A stretch of DNA of 64,000 nucleotides from Holophagales bacterium (GTDB taxonomy: Bacteria; Acidobacteriota; Thermoanaerobaculia; UBA5066): positions 97,501 through 161,500 of the forward strand of contig JADJZB010000030.1 in NCBI GenBank assembly GCA_016719485.1. Reading direction: 5' to 3'. Both the position numbers and the translations under genes were made by a program. Below the pieces are notes generated by a model. The model had not been told where the DNA came from. It ran no database searches and saw nothing but the letters and a program-made list of their open reading frames with translations. Below, one piece after another: positions 16,541 to 24,602 of the stretch (its first letter is position 1; every line of letters begins with the position of its first letter).

Positions 16541-16987
16541 ATGGATCTCGCCGCGATCGTCCCTCCCGGCGCCACCGCCTCCCGCTCGCTCGTCGTGACG
16601 GAAGACCTCACCGTCGGCCACTGGGCCGAAGGGATGCCGCCGGTCTTCGGAACGCCGTTCCTGATCTACCTCATGGAGGTCGCTGCGGCGGACGTCCTGA
16701 AGCCTTACCTGCCCGAGGGGTGGGCCACCGTCGGGGCGCAGGTGAGCGTCTCGCACCTCGCGGCGACGCCGCTCGGGATGACCGTGACGGCGACGGCGAA
16801 GCTCGTCTCGGCGACGGAGCGGACGGCGACGTTCGAGGTCGTCGCCCACGACGGCGTCGAGAAGGTGGGCGAGGGGACGCACGTCCGAGGCGCCGTGGAC
16901 CTCGCGAAGTTCGAGAAACGCTGGAAGGCCAAGGCGGAGGCGGCGGGAGAGACGCGCCCCGGCGTCGGGACCGCGAGCGGCGCGTGA
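16541..16987 (+). CDS. FlK-like hot-dog acyl-CoA thioesterase
   Basis: The 148-residue hot-dog protein resembles fluoroacetyl-CoA thioesterase FlK over its whole length. Shared elements include PPVFGTPFLIYLMEVAA, VSVSHLAATPLGMTVT and VVAHDGVEKVGEGTH, with the catalytic Thr, Glu and His positions retained. Most such bacterial proteins hydrolyse or protect against unwanted small acyl-CoAs, not fluoroacetyl-CoA. Its stop overlaps the GTG of the CitE-like lyase (GTGA), so the two probably act on related thioesters. Confidence 0.82.
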   Translation: MDLAAIVPPGATASRSLVVTEDLTVGHWAEGMPPVFGTPFLIYLMEVAAADVLKPYLPEGWATVGAQVSVSHLAATPLGMTVTATAKLVSATERTATFEVVAHDGVEKVGEGTHVRGAVDLAKFEKRWKAKAEAAGETRPGVGTASGA

Positions 16988-17856
16988 CGATTCGGCCGCG
17001 CCGATCCTTTCTCTACGTCCCGGGGTCCAACCCGAGAGCGCTGGCGAAGTCGAGAACGCTGCCGTGCGACGGGCTGATCCTCGACCTCGAGGACTCCGTC
17101 GCGCCCGAGGCGAAGGAGGCGGCGCGCGCCACAGTCGTCGCGGCGCTCGCCGAGGGGGGCTTCGCCCCCCGGGAGGTCCTCGTTCGCGTCAACGCGCGCG
17201 GCACGGAGTGGTTCGGGGCCGACGTCTCCGCTCTGGCCCGGGCCGGTGCCGACGGGCTCGTCCTGCCGAAAGTCGAATCGCCGGAGGACGTGCTGGCCGC
17301 GGCCACCCTCCTCGCGGGCCCGGGCGCGCCGCCCGGCCTCCCCCTCTGGCTGACGATCGAGACGCCCCGGGGCGTCCTCGCCTGCGGTGTCCTCGCGGGG
17401 GCGCACCCGGCCGTCGCCGGCCTCGTCGCGGGGACGTCCGACCTGGCGAAGGAGCTGCGCGCCCGGCACGTTCCCGGCCGGGAGCCGCTCCTTTTCGCCC
17501 TCTCGGCCATCGTCCTGGCGGCCCGCGCCCACGGCCTCTGGGTGCTCGACGGCGTTCACCTCGCCCTCGACGACGAGAGCGGCTTCGCGGCCTCGTGCCG
17601 GCAGGGGCGCGACCTCGGGTTCGACGGGAAGACGCTGATTCACCCCCGGACGATCGAGGCCGCGAACCGCCTCTTCGCCCCCGACCCGGTCGAGGTCGAG
17701 GCGGCGCGTCGGCTGCTCGCGGCCTGGCGCGCGGCCCGGGCCGCGGGGAGCGGCGTCGCGGTCTTCGACGGCCACCTCGTCGAGGAGCTCCACGCGCTCG
17801 AGGCCGAACGGCTCGTCACCCTCGCAGACGCGGTCGCGGCGACGGGGCCCGCCTGA
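16984..17856 (+). CDS. HpcH/HpaI aldolase, CitE-like acyl-CoA lyase
   Basis: The 290-residue TIM-barrel protein shows RSFLYVPGSNPR at its start, ILDLEDSVAPEAK (metal and catalytic residues), LPKVESPEDV, IETPRGVL, and GFDGKTLIHPRTIEAAN. These are typical of stand-alone CitE-like enzymes that cleave malyl-CoA, beta-methylmalyl-CoA or citramalyl-CoA. No citrate-lyase alpha or gamma subunits are near, so citrate lyase is excluded. It is coupled to an FlK-like thioesterase. The pairing recalls lyase plus thioesterase steps acting on a malyl-type CoA ester, but the exact acid is not readable. Confidence 0.83.
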   Translation: MTIRPRRSFLYVPGSNPRALAKSRTLPCDGLILDLEDSVAPEAKEAARATVVAALAEGGFAPREVLVRVNARGTEWFGADVSALARAGADGLVLPKVESPEDVLAAATLLAGPGAPPGLPLWLTIETPRGVLACGVLAGAHPAVAGLVAGTSDLAKELRARHVPGREPLLFALSAIVLAARAHGLWVLDGVHLALDDESGFAASCRQGRDLGFDGKTLIHPRTIEAANRLFAPDPVEVEAARRLLAAWRAARAAGSGVAVFDGHLVEELHALEAERLVTLADAVAATGPA

Positions 17857-17959
17857 CGAGAGGCGACGCTGCGCGCTCCCGCCCCGGGGCCGGAGCCGCC
17901 GTTTCCCTGCGCTGGGAATGGACTCTGCGGTTACGATCCCGCCCGAGGGAAACAATCAG

Positions 17960-18373
17960 ATGGATTCCGGAACGCTCAGGAAGTTCGAAGAGAGCCTCGG
18001 GCGCTGCATGGCGGATCCGGATTTCCTCGACATCTTCTACGGGAACTTCCTCGGCTCGTCCCCCAAGGTGCGCGAGAAGTTCGCGGGGACCGACTTCGAC
18101 AGGCAGAAACAGATGCTGCGTGCGTCGTTCGACACGATGCTGAACGCCGCCCGCGACGAGGAGAACGGACCGGCGATCTGGCTCGCCCCTCTCGCCGAAA
18201 GACACGGCGCGCGCCAGCTGCGGATCGGAGCCGAGCTCTACGACCTCTGGCTCGACAACCTCCTGAAGACCGTCAAGGCGTGCGACGCGGGCTGGTCGGA
18301 GGACGTCGAGCAGGCGTGGGAGGCCGTCATGGGCGTCGGCATCAGCTACCTCTGCTCGCGCTACAACTCCTGA
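17960..18373 (+). CDS. Single-domain globin-like protein
   Basis: From the ATG at 17960 the product is 137 residues, a normal length for a bacterial globin; GAGGGA lies just upstream. An alternative ATG at 17918 adds 14 poor residues. FLDIFYGNFLGSSPKVREKF and the helix around His82 (PLAERHGARQL), the likely proximal heme ligand, fit a globin fold. The C-terminal helix region is WSEDVEQAWEAVMGVGISYL. A possible O2/NO/redox role is inference. It stands alone, with a hairpin after it. Confidence 0.72.
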   Translation: MDSGTLRKFEESLGRCMADPDFLDIFYGNFLGSSPKVREKFAGTDFDRQKQMLRASFDTMLNAARDEENGPAIWLAPLAERHGARQLRIGAELYDLWLDNLLKTVKACDAGWSEDVEQAWEAVMGVGISYLCSRYNS

Positions 18374-18388
18374 GGCTCCGGAATCCGC

Positions 18389-18410
18389 GCGCCCCGGGTC
18401 CCCGGGGTGC
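18389..18410. terminator. GC-rich hairpin between globin and ABC genes
   Basis: Positions 18389-18398 pair with 18401-18410 (one G-U pair) around a two-base loop, 15 bases after the globin stop. No U-tract follows, so it may be only a weak terminator. Confidence 0.4.
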
Positions 18411-18425
18411 GTAAGATCCCGCGCC

Positions 18426-19340
18426 GTGAGCCAAGTCCTCTCCGTCCTCGACGTCGTGAAGCACTACGGGAAGGTGAAGGCCGTCGACGGCGTCTCCTTC
18501 GAGGTCGCCGCGGGGCGCATCACCGGCCTCCTCGGCCGCAACGGCGCCGGGAAGACGACGACCCTCCGGATGATCACCGGCGTCCTCCACCCCGACCGGG
18601 GCCGCGTCGAGCTCTTCGGAGCCGGCGTCGCCGAAGCGCGCGACCGGCTCGGCTACCTGCCCGAGGAGCGCGGCCTCTACCGGAAGATGCGCGTCCTCGA
18701 CCACCTCCTCTTCCTCGCCGAGATCAAGGGGCGCTCCCCCGCCGCCATGCGGCCGGCCGCCGAGAAATGGCTGAGGCGATTCGAGCTCTGGGAGAAGCGG
18801 GACGGCAAGGTGGAGGAGCTCTCGAAGGGGAACCAGCAGAAGGTCCAGCTCGCCGGCGCCCTCCTCTTCGACCCCGACCTCGTCATTCTCGACGAGCCCG
18901 GATCCGGCCTCGACCCGGTGAACGTCGTCCTCGTGCGACGCCTGCTCCAGGAGCTCGCGGCGGACGGAAAGGCGATCCTCCTCTCGACGCACCAGATGGG
19001 CGAGGCAGAGAAGCTCTGCGACGAGATCGTCCTCGTTCACGACGGCAGGGTCGTGAAGGCCGGATCCCTCGCCGAGGTGAAGGCTTCCGGCGGGAGGGAC
19101 GCGGTCCACGTCGAGTTCGAGGGGGACGGGGCGTTCCTCTCCCAGCTGCCGGGCGTCGGCTCGGCCCGGGTCGACACGAACCGCGCCGAGCTCCGCCTCC
19201 AGGCGAGCGCCGACCCCCAGGAGCTGCTCGCCGCGGCGGTGGGACGGCTGCGTATCCTCAGGTTCGAGGTCGTCGCGCCGTCGCTCGAGGAGGTCTTCCT
19301 CGAGGCGGTCGGCGGGACCCCGGCGGAGGTGGCGGCGTGA
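18426..19340 (+). CDS. ABC transporter ATP-binding protein, NatA-like
   Basis: The 304-residue ATPase has Walker A GRNGAGKTTT, the signature LSKGNQQ, Walker B LVILDEPGSGLDP and the switch His in STHQMGEAE. The LSKGNQQ form and the C-terminal extension match the NatA/EcsA group. It energises the permease encoded immediately downstream, whose GTG overlaps this stop. The start is a GTG at 18426. Na+ or drug export is a family-based guess. Confidence 0.9.
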   Translation: MSQVLSVLDVVKHYGKVKAVDGVSFEVAAGRITGLLGRNGAGKTTTLRMITGVLHPDRGRVELFGAGVAEARDRLGYLPEERGLYRKMRVLDHLLFLAEIKGRSPAAMRPAAEKWLRRFELWEKRDGKVEELSKGNQQKVQLAGALLFDPDLVILDEPGSGLDPVNVVLVRRLLQELAADGKAILLSTHQMGEAEKLCDEIVLVHDGRVVKAGSLAEVKASGGRDAVHVEFEGDGAFLSQLPGVGSARVDTNRAELRLQASADPQELLAAAVGRLRILRFEVVAPSLEEVFLEAVGGTPAEVAA

Positions 19341-20671
19341 GGAAGCTCTGGGCCGTCCTGAAGCGCGAGTACCGCGAGACGGTGCGCAAGCCGTCGTTCC
19401 TCGTCATGACCGTCCTCGCGCCGTTCCTGCTGGCGGCGCTCATGATCGTGCCCGCCCTTCTCGCCGTGAAGGGTATGGGAGAGCGGCGGGTGGCGATCCT
19501 CGACGGCACGGGCCGGCTCGGCAGCATCGTCGCCGTCCTCGAGAGGAAGTCACCGGAAGGCCTGACTCCCTTCGCGCGGGGCGGGAGCGCGGGACGCGGG
19601 GGGGCACCGACGGGAAGGATCGTCCCCGAATACGTCAACCTCTTCGGCGTCGACCCGAAGAACGCGGTCGGCCCGTATCTCGCCCGCCTTGCCGGGGAAG
19701 GCACGCCGAAGGACCAGCTCCTCGACGGCGTCCTGCTCGTCCCGGCCGACGCCTTCGAGCGCCCGGTCACGAGCCTCACCTACTTCAGCCGCTCCGCCGT
19801 CGACCTCCTCGCGCAGGAGAGTCTCGGGCGCGTCGTGAACCGTGCGCTCCAGCGGGAGCGGCTCGCGGCCAGGGGTATGGAACCGTCCGAGGTGGAGCTC
19901 CTCCTCGCACCGCTCCCGGTCCGGACGGTCCAGGTGACGAAGTCGGGCCAGGAGCGGACTGGAGGCGAGGGCAATTTCCTCGTCGCGATGGTCTTCATGG
20001 CGCTCCTTTTCATCCCGTCGCTCGTCTACGGGCAGGAGGTGATGCGGGGCGTCATCCAGGAGAAGACGGACCGCGTCGTCGAGATCCTCGTCTCGTCGAT
20101 GACGCCGATGGAGCTCCTCTCCGGGAAGATCCTCGGGATGGCCGCCGTCGGCCTGACGCAGATCGCCGTCTGGATGACGATGGCCGGCCTCCTTCTCGGG
20201 TCGGGCCTCTCGGAGGCGCAGACAGCCGGGCTCGACCTCTCGGCCGTCCTCCGTCCGGCGGTCGCGGTCTGGTTCGTCGTCTTCTTCGTCCTCTCGTACC
20301 TCGTCACGGTCGGCGCCTACGCCGCGGGCGGGTCGATCGTCAGCTCGGAGAAGGAGGCGCAGCAGGTCCTGACCCCGGTGATGATCGTCTTCATGGTCCC
20401 GTGGTTCCTGATGATGCCGATCCTGTCGAATCCCGACTCGAACCTCTCGGTCGTCCTCTCCCTCGTCCCGATCTACACGCCGATGACGATGTTCATCCGG
20501 ATCCTCGTCTCGGAGCCGCCGGCGTGGCAGGTGGCCCTTTCCCTCGTCCTCTCGGTCGCGACGATCGCATTCCTCCTGAAGGCGACCGCGAAGATCTTCC
20601 GGGCCGGCCTCCTGGCCACCGGAAAGCGACCGACCATTCCCGAGCTCTGGCGCTGGCTGAAGGCCGCGTGA
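19337..20671 (+). CDS. ABC transporter permease, NatB-like (ABC-2)
   Basis: The 444-residue membrane protein has one N-terminal helix (residues about 20-45), a large periplasmic region of about 170 residues, and a cluster of five to six C-terminal helices. EKTDRVVEILVSSMTPMELLSGKI is the typical ABC-2/NatB coupling segment. Together with the preceding ATPase it forms an exporter of the NatAB type. The GTG start overlaps the ATPase stop. Substrate unknown. Confidence 0.88.
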   Translation: MRKLWAVLKREYRETVRKPSFLVMTVLAPFLLAALMIVPALLAVKGMGERRVAILDGTGRLGSIVAVLERKSPEGLTPFARGGSAGRGGAPTGRIVPEYVNLFGVDPKNAVGPYLARLAGEGTPKDQLLDGVLLVPADAFERPVTSLTYFSRSAVDLLAQESLGRVVNRALQRERLAARGMEPSEVELLLAPLPVRTVQVTKSGQERTGGEGNFLVAMVFMALLFIPSLVYGQEVMRGVIQEKTDRVVEILVSSMTPMELLSGKILGMAAVGLTQIAVWMTMAGLLLGSGLSEAQTAGLDLSAVLRPAVAVWFVVFFVLSYLVTVGAYAAGGSIVSSEKEAQQVLTPVMIVFMVPWFLMMPILSNPDSNLSVVLSLVPIYTPMTMFIRILVSEPPAWQVALSLVLSVATIAFLLKATAKIFRAGLLATGKRPTIPELWRWLKAA

Positions 20672-20680
20672 GGTCCGCGA

Positions 20681-20711
20681 ACGGCCGCGTCGGGAAGTCC
20701 GGCGCGGCCGT
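20681..20711. repeat. Inverted repeat upstream of the Qrc-like operon
   Basis: ACGGCCGCG (20681-20689) is repeated inverted at 20703-20711, with a 13-base spacer. It lies about 120 to 140 bases before the sigma-54 promoter candidate, where enhancer-binding sites usually sit. It also lies 10 bases after the NatB-like stop and could simply be a terminator. Confidence 0.4.
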
Positions 20712-20822
20712 CGGGATTTCCGGCACGGAACGAAGGCCGGAGCGAACGCCCGATTCCCGCGCGTCGCCTTAAGACTCTCCTTCTGCACGACTTGGCCGCC
20801 CTCCGTCGGTCGGGGTCGCCGT

Positions 20823-20838
20823 GGGCACGCCTCATGCA
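20823..20838 (+). promoter_or_regulatory. Candidate sigma-54 promoter of the Qrc-like operon
   Basis: GGGCACGCCTCATGCA matches the consensus TGGCACG-N4-TTGCA at all but two positions. It has the required GG-N10-GC spacing (GG at 20824-20825, GC at 20836-20837). Transcription would start near 20849, leaving a leader of about 47 bases before the first ATG at 20896. A sigma-54 activator gene lies about 7.4 kb away at 28267-29628. Confidence 0.55.
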
Positions 20839-20895
20839 GCTCCACGTGTGCGCCGGTTCCCCCGCGAGGGAAATCCCGACGCGAGGAGGTTTCCC

Positions 20896-21147
20896 ATGCA
20901 GCCCACCGACACCGAGATCCTCTGGCTCAACCTGACGAACGCCGGACTGGGCCTCGCCACCCTTGCCGGAATCGGCGTCCTCGCCTGGACGGCCGTCCGC
21001 GAGCTCGGCGAGCGCGCGAAGAGCCGCGTCACCGTCCACTCCCTCGATCCGCACTCCGCCTTCATCCCCGAGCTCGGCCTCACGATGGCCGACGGCGGCG
21101 AGAAGATCGACGCGGACGAGGAGAAGGCGAAGGAGACGGAGAAGTAG
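20896..21147 (+). CDS. Small membrane protein, first gene of the Qrc-like operon
   Basis: The 83-residue product has a short N-terminus, one helix (LGLATLAGIGVLAWTAV, about residues 18-34), then a basic stretch (RELGERAKSR) that should face the cytoplasm, and a charged tail ending in EEKAKETEK. AGGAGGT lies just before the ATG. I recognise no family. Its place at the head of the operon suggests a small membrane subunit or assembly factor of the complex. Confidence 0.65.
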   Translation: MQPTDTEILWLNLTNAGLGLATLAGIGVLAWTAVRELGERAKSRVTVHSLDPHSAFIPELGLTMADGGEKIDADEEKAKETEK

Positions 21148-21172
21148 CCCGAGGGCCGAAGAGGAGCGAGCC

Positions 21173-22120
21173 GTGCGTTGCCCCTTCCTCCGCGAGGCAC
21201 ACGTCCAGTCGTGCCAGGCCTCCCCGTTTCGCAAGCAGATCGTCCGGAGCGGCCATGCCGCCGACGATCGCTGCGGCTCGGCGGCGTGGCGCGACTGCTT
21301 CGCGGCCCGCGAGCTGACCGAGGAGCACCCGAGCGCAGGCTCCTGCCCGTTCCACGCCGAGTCGCTCGTCCAGTACTGCTCTTCCGCTCCCGTGACGAAG
21401 TTCATCCCCTGGAGCGATCAGGCCTTTTCCCGCTGCGGCAGCGAGTCCCACCGCTACTGCGACCTCTACCTCGCCCTCGCGAGGACCTCCGCTCCCACGC
21501 CGGAGACGGGCGAGCCCGCCCCGCGCTCCGACGACGCCGACGGCATCCCCGTTCCGACCTGGCTCTGGTTCGCACCGAGCCACACCTGGCTCGCCGTGGC
21601 GTCCGACGGCGTCTGCCACATCGGCGTCGACGCCTTCCTCGCCCGGACGCTCGGCGGGATCGACAGGGTCCAGTTCGTGACGACGAAGGGTCTGGAGCGG
21701 CCTGCCGCCGTCCTGACCGTCCGCGACGTCGACCTCACCGTCTCCTTTCCCAATCCCGTCCTCATCACCGGCGTGAACGGCGCGCTCCGCGCCGACCCGG
21801 CCCGACTCGCCCGCGACCCCTACGGCCTGGGCTGGCTCTTCGAGGGGATCGTCCGCGATCGCGCCTCCCTTCCGAGCGGCCACACCAAGCTCACCGACGG
21901 CCTCCTGCGCGGCGACGCCGCCACGGCGTGGATGCGCCGCGAGGGGCTTCGTCTCCGCGGCCTCGCCGAAGCGGCCTCGGAGCGGATCTGGGGCGCCCGT
22001 CTCGCCGCCGACGGCGGCCTTCCCGCCCCGGGTCTCATCCGGACGCTCCCGCACGAGGAAGCGCTCCGCCTCTCCCACCTTCTCCTCTCCACCGCCACCG
22101 ACGAAGAGAGGTTCTCTTGA
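21173..22120 (+). CDS. Cys-rich protein with degenerate glycine-cleavage-H-like domain
   Basis: The 315-residue protein has no signal peptide and is probably cytoplasmic. Residues about 2-90 contain two copies of a motif: CPF-x5-VQ-x-C-x3-P-x2-K-x-I, later RCGS-x3-R-x-C. From about residue 125 (PTWLWFAPSHTWLAV) a GcvH-like lipoyl-domain fold follows. The lysine that carries lipoate in true H proteins is not in place; the region reads TVRDVDLTVSFP. It starts at GTG 21173, and its stop overlaps the TTG of the cytochrome gene. A metal or electron-transfer role is inference. Confidence 0.65.
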   Translation: MRCPFLREAHVQSCQASPFRKQIVRSGHAADDRCGSAAWRDCFAARELTEEHPSAGSCPFHAESLVQYCSSAPVTKFIPWSDQAFSRCGSESHRYCDLYLALARTSAPTPETGEPAPRSDDADGIPVPTWLWFAPSHTWLAVASDGVCHIGVDAFLARTLGGIDRVQFVTTKGLERPAAVLTVRDVDLTVSFPNPVLITGVNGALRADPARLARDPYGLGWLFEGIVRDRASLPSGHTKLTDGLLRGDAATAWMRREGLRLRGLAEAASERIWGARLAADGGLPAPGLIRTLPHEEALRLSHLLLSTATDEERFS

Positions 22121-22695
22121 AACTACCGGCCCCCGTCTCGTTCGCCGTCGGCCTCGTTCCCGCACTCGCGGCAGGCTGGCTCCTCTTTCCCCGCCTCCTC
22201 TACAAGACCGAGGCGCAACCCCTGCCGTTCAACCACAAGGTCCACACCGAAGGCGGCATGGGCTGCACCGACTGCCACGCGACGGCCGAGAACGGCCGCT
22301 TCACCGGTCTTCCGACCACCGAGGCGTGCGCCGGCTGCCACGCCGAGAAGGGCGACAACGCGGGGATCAACGCGCTCGTCGCCAGCTACGTGGAGCCGGG
22401 ACGCGAAGTGCCGTGGCTCGTCCACGCCCGCCAGCCCGACAACGTCTACTTCCCCCACGCGCCGCACGTGACGGGCGACAAGCTCGCGTGCGCGCGCTGC
22501 CACGGCCCCCACGGTGCGTCGACCGCGACGCGGACGTACGCGGTGAACCGGTTGTCCGGGTACTCGCGCGACATCTGGGGCCCATCTCTGGCGAGGGTCG
22601 GCCCGAAAGACGGGCAGGGAATGAAGATGTCCGACTGCATCCAGTGCCACCGCGCGGGCGGACGCGAGAGCGCCTGCCTCGACTGCCACAAGTGA
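22117..22695 (+). CDS. Pentaheme cytochrome c, QrcA-like
   Basis: The 192-residue protein has an N-terminal hydrophobic anchor or signal (SFAVGLVPALAAGWLLF). Five CXXCH heme sites are present: CTDCH, CAGCH, CARCH, CIQCH and CLDCH. His-containing FNHKVH and FPHAPH probably give distal ligands. The order (cytochrome, molybdopterin-family protein, FeS protein, NrfD) matches the Qrc menaquinone reductase of sulfate reducers, whose QrcA has six hemes. The TTG start overlaps the previous stop. It is periplasmic, probably membrane-tethered. Confidence 0.85.
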   Translation: MKLPAPVSFAVGLVPALAAGWLLFPRLLYKTEAQPLPFNHKVHTEGGMGCTDCHATAENGRFTGLPTTEACAGCHAEKGDNAGINALVASYVEPGREVPWLVHARQPDNVYFPHAPHVTGDKLACARCHGPHGASTATRTYAVNRLSGYSRDIWGPSLARVGPKDGQGMKMSDCIQCHRAGGRESACLDCHK

Positions 22696-22705
22696 AGGGG
22701 ACGGC

Positions 22706-24598
22706 ATGAAGCTCGAGCTCTCCCGCCGTGACCTCTTCCTCGCCGGTGGAGGCGCCGTCGCCGGAATCGCCCTCTCGCCGGTCCCCTGGAAGCTCCTCGA
22801 CGACCTCTCGATCTGGACGCAGCAGCCGCCGACGCCGACGCCGCGACCCGCCGGGCCGCTCGCGTTCCGCTTCACGTCGTGCGCTCTCTGCCCCGCTTCC
22901 TGCGGCCTGAAGGCACGCTGCTTCGGGGCGCAGCCGGTCGGCTTCGCGGCCGTCCCCGGACACCCGGCGAGCGACGGCGGCCTCTGTCCGCTCGGCCTGA
23001 CGGCCCACCACCTCGCAAAACACCCGCTCCGTGCCACCCACCCCGAGCGCGTCTCGGGCGGGAAGCGCGAACGGATCGACCGCGCCGACGCGGTGGCGGC
23101 CCTCTCGGCCGCCCTCGCCGCGTGCGGCAGGGAAAAGCGCACGTTTGCCGTCGTCGACGGCCGCCCCGGCCGGACCCTCTCGCGCACCTACCGGGCTCTC
23201 GCGGCGGCGACCGGCGGCCTCTACGTCACGCCCCCCGCGGCCGGGGCCGCCCTCTCGCTCGAGACGCTCGCGAAGCGGTTCGACGGCGGTGCCCTCGCAC
23301 TCGGCGTCGACTTCTCGAAGGCCCGCCGCGTCGTCTCCTTCGGAACGCCGGTCCTCACCGACGCCGGGACGCCCGGCCTCCTCGCGCGCCTGCGCGCCGA
23401 GAGCCGCCGCCGTCCGGCCGCCGAGAGGATCGAGGTGATCCAGGTCGAGGCGACGCGCGGCCGCAGCGCCGCCCTCGCCGACCGGTACATCCCGATCGCC
23501 CCCGGGACCGAGGCCGCCTTCGCGCTCGGCCTCGCGCACGTTCTCCTCGACGAGAAGCTCGCCGACGCGGCGTTCCTCGACGCGCGGACGACGGGCCTCG
23601 CCGACTTCGCGGCCCTCGCGGCGCGCTTCGCGCCCGCCCTCGTCGAGCAGAAGACCGGCGCTCAGGCCGGAGTCGTCACCGCGCTCGCGCGCGACCTCGC
23701 CACGAACCGCCCGGCGCTCGTCCTCGGTGGCGACCCGGCGGCCGCACCCCTCTCCGGGGAAGCCGAGGCGGCGATCGCCGCCCTGAACCTCCTCCTCGGC
23801 GCCCCGTTCGCCGCGCTCCCGGTGCGCGGCGACGCACCCCGCGCGACGGATGGCGACGCGAAGCTCGCCGCCGCCACCTCTCTCGACGCGCTCCCCGACG
23901 GCTCCGTCGGGCTCCTCCTCCTCGACGCGACGGTGGCCGAGGGGCTGGTGCCGTGGGCGCGCCTCGAGCGGGCCCTCGCGAGCGACGCCCTCGTCGTGAG
24001 CCTCTCTCCGTTCCGCGCCGGCCTCGGCGAGAAGGCGACGCTCCTCATCCCAGGCCCGGCGCCGCTCGAGGAGTCGATCGAGCTGGACGGGCCGGTCGAC
24101 GCACCCTTCGCGACCTTCGCGTTCGCCCCCGCCCTCCTCTCTCCCCCGAAGAACCTCGTTCCCGGGGAGGAGATCCTGCGCGAGGCGACCGCGGCCGCGG
24201 GGCTCTCCCTTCCGGCTCCCGCCCCTGGCTCACGTGCGGACGCGCTTCTCGCGGCCAGGCGCGGCCGTCTCTTCGACCCGGCGGCGGCCACGTTCGTCGC
24301 GACGGGTGACGTCGCGGATACGAACGCTCTCGGCGAGCTCTTCGCCCGCGGCGCGTGCTGGGTCGACGACGCGACCCCCGAGCCGAAGGGGCGCTTCGCC
24401 CTCCTCAGGGACGGCGAGGCGGCGCGCCTCCTCGAGGCCGCTCTCGGAGCTCCTTCGAGCGTTCCGGCACTCCCCGCGTCCCTCCCTCGGGAGGCGCTCT
24501 CGGCGGCGCCCCCGTCGCTCCTCCTCACGAAACTGACCCGCGAGACGGCACTCTTCACCCCGCCCGCCGCCGCGGCCACCACTGCCGCCAGGGCGTAA
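22706..24598 (+). CDS. Molybdopterin-oxidoreductase-family protein, QrcB-like
   Basis: The 630-residue protein starts with a TAT signal (SRRDLFLAGGGAVAGIALS), so it is exported folded. An N-terminal [4Fe-4S] motif follows: CALCPASCGLKARC and later GGLCPLG. The rest resembles the molybdopterin-oxidoreductase fold but is short and poor in the usual cofactor motifs, as in QrcB, which holds no molybdenum. Gene order supports a structural and electron-transfer subunit rather than a catalytic Mo enzyme. Whether any cofactor binds cannot be read here. Confidence 0.82.
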   Translation: MKLELSRRDLFLAGGGAVAGIALSPVPWKLLDDLSIWTQQPPTPTPRPAGPLAFRFTSCALCPASCGLKARCFGAQPVGFAAVPGHPASDGGLCPLGLTAHHLAKHPLRATHPERVSGGKRERIDRADAVAALSAALAACGREKRTFAVVDGRPGRTLSRTYRALAAATGGLYVTPPAAGAALSLETLAKRFDGGALALGVDFSKARRVVSFGTPVLTDAGTPGLLARLRAESRRRPAAERIEVIQVEATRGRSAALADRYIPIAPGTEAAFALGLAHVLLDEKLADAAFLDARTTGLADFAALAARFAPALVEQKTGAQAGVVTALARDLATNRPALVLGGDPAAAPLSGEAEAAIAALNLLLGAPFAALPVRGDAPRATDGDAKLAAATSLDALPDGSVGLLLLDATVAEGLVPWARLERALASDALVVSLSPFRAGLGEKATLLIPGPAPLEESIELDGPVDAPFATFAFAPALLSPPKNLVPGEEILREATAAAGLSLPAPAPGSRADALLAARRGRLFDPAAATFVATGDVADTNALGELFARGACWVDDATPEPKGRFALLRDGEAARLLEAALGAPSSVPALPASLPREALSAAPPSLLLTKLTRETALFTPPAAAATTAARA

Positions 24599-24602
24599 CG
24601 TC

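Noticed and set aside
16984..17856. Citrate lyase beta subunit
   Set aside because: No alpha, gamma or accessory citrate-lyase genes nearby; stand-alone CitE-like enzymes act on other CoA esters.
22706..24598. A catalytic molybdenum enzyme (formate dehydrogenase or similar)
   Set aside because: The protein is short, lacks clear Mo-ligand and pterin motifs, and stands in a Qrc gene order where the homologue binds no Mo.
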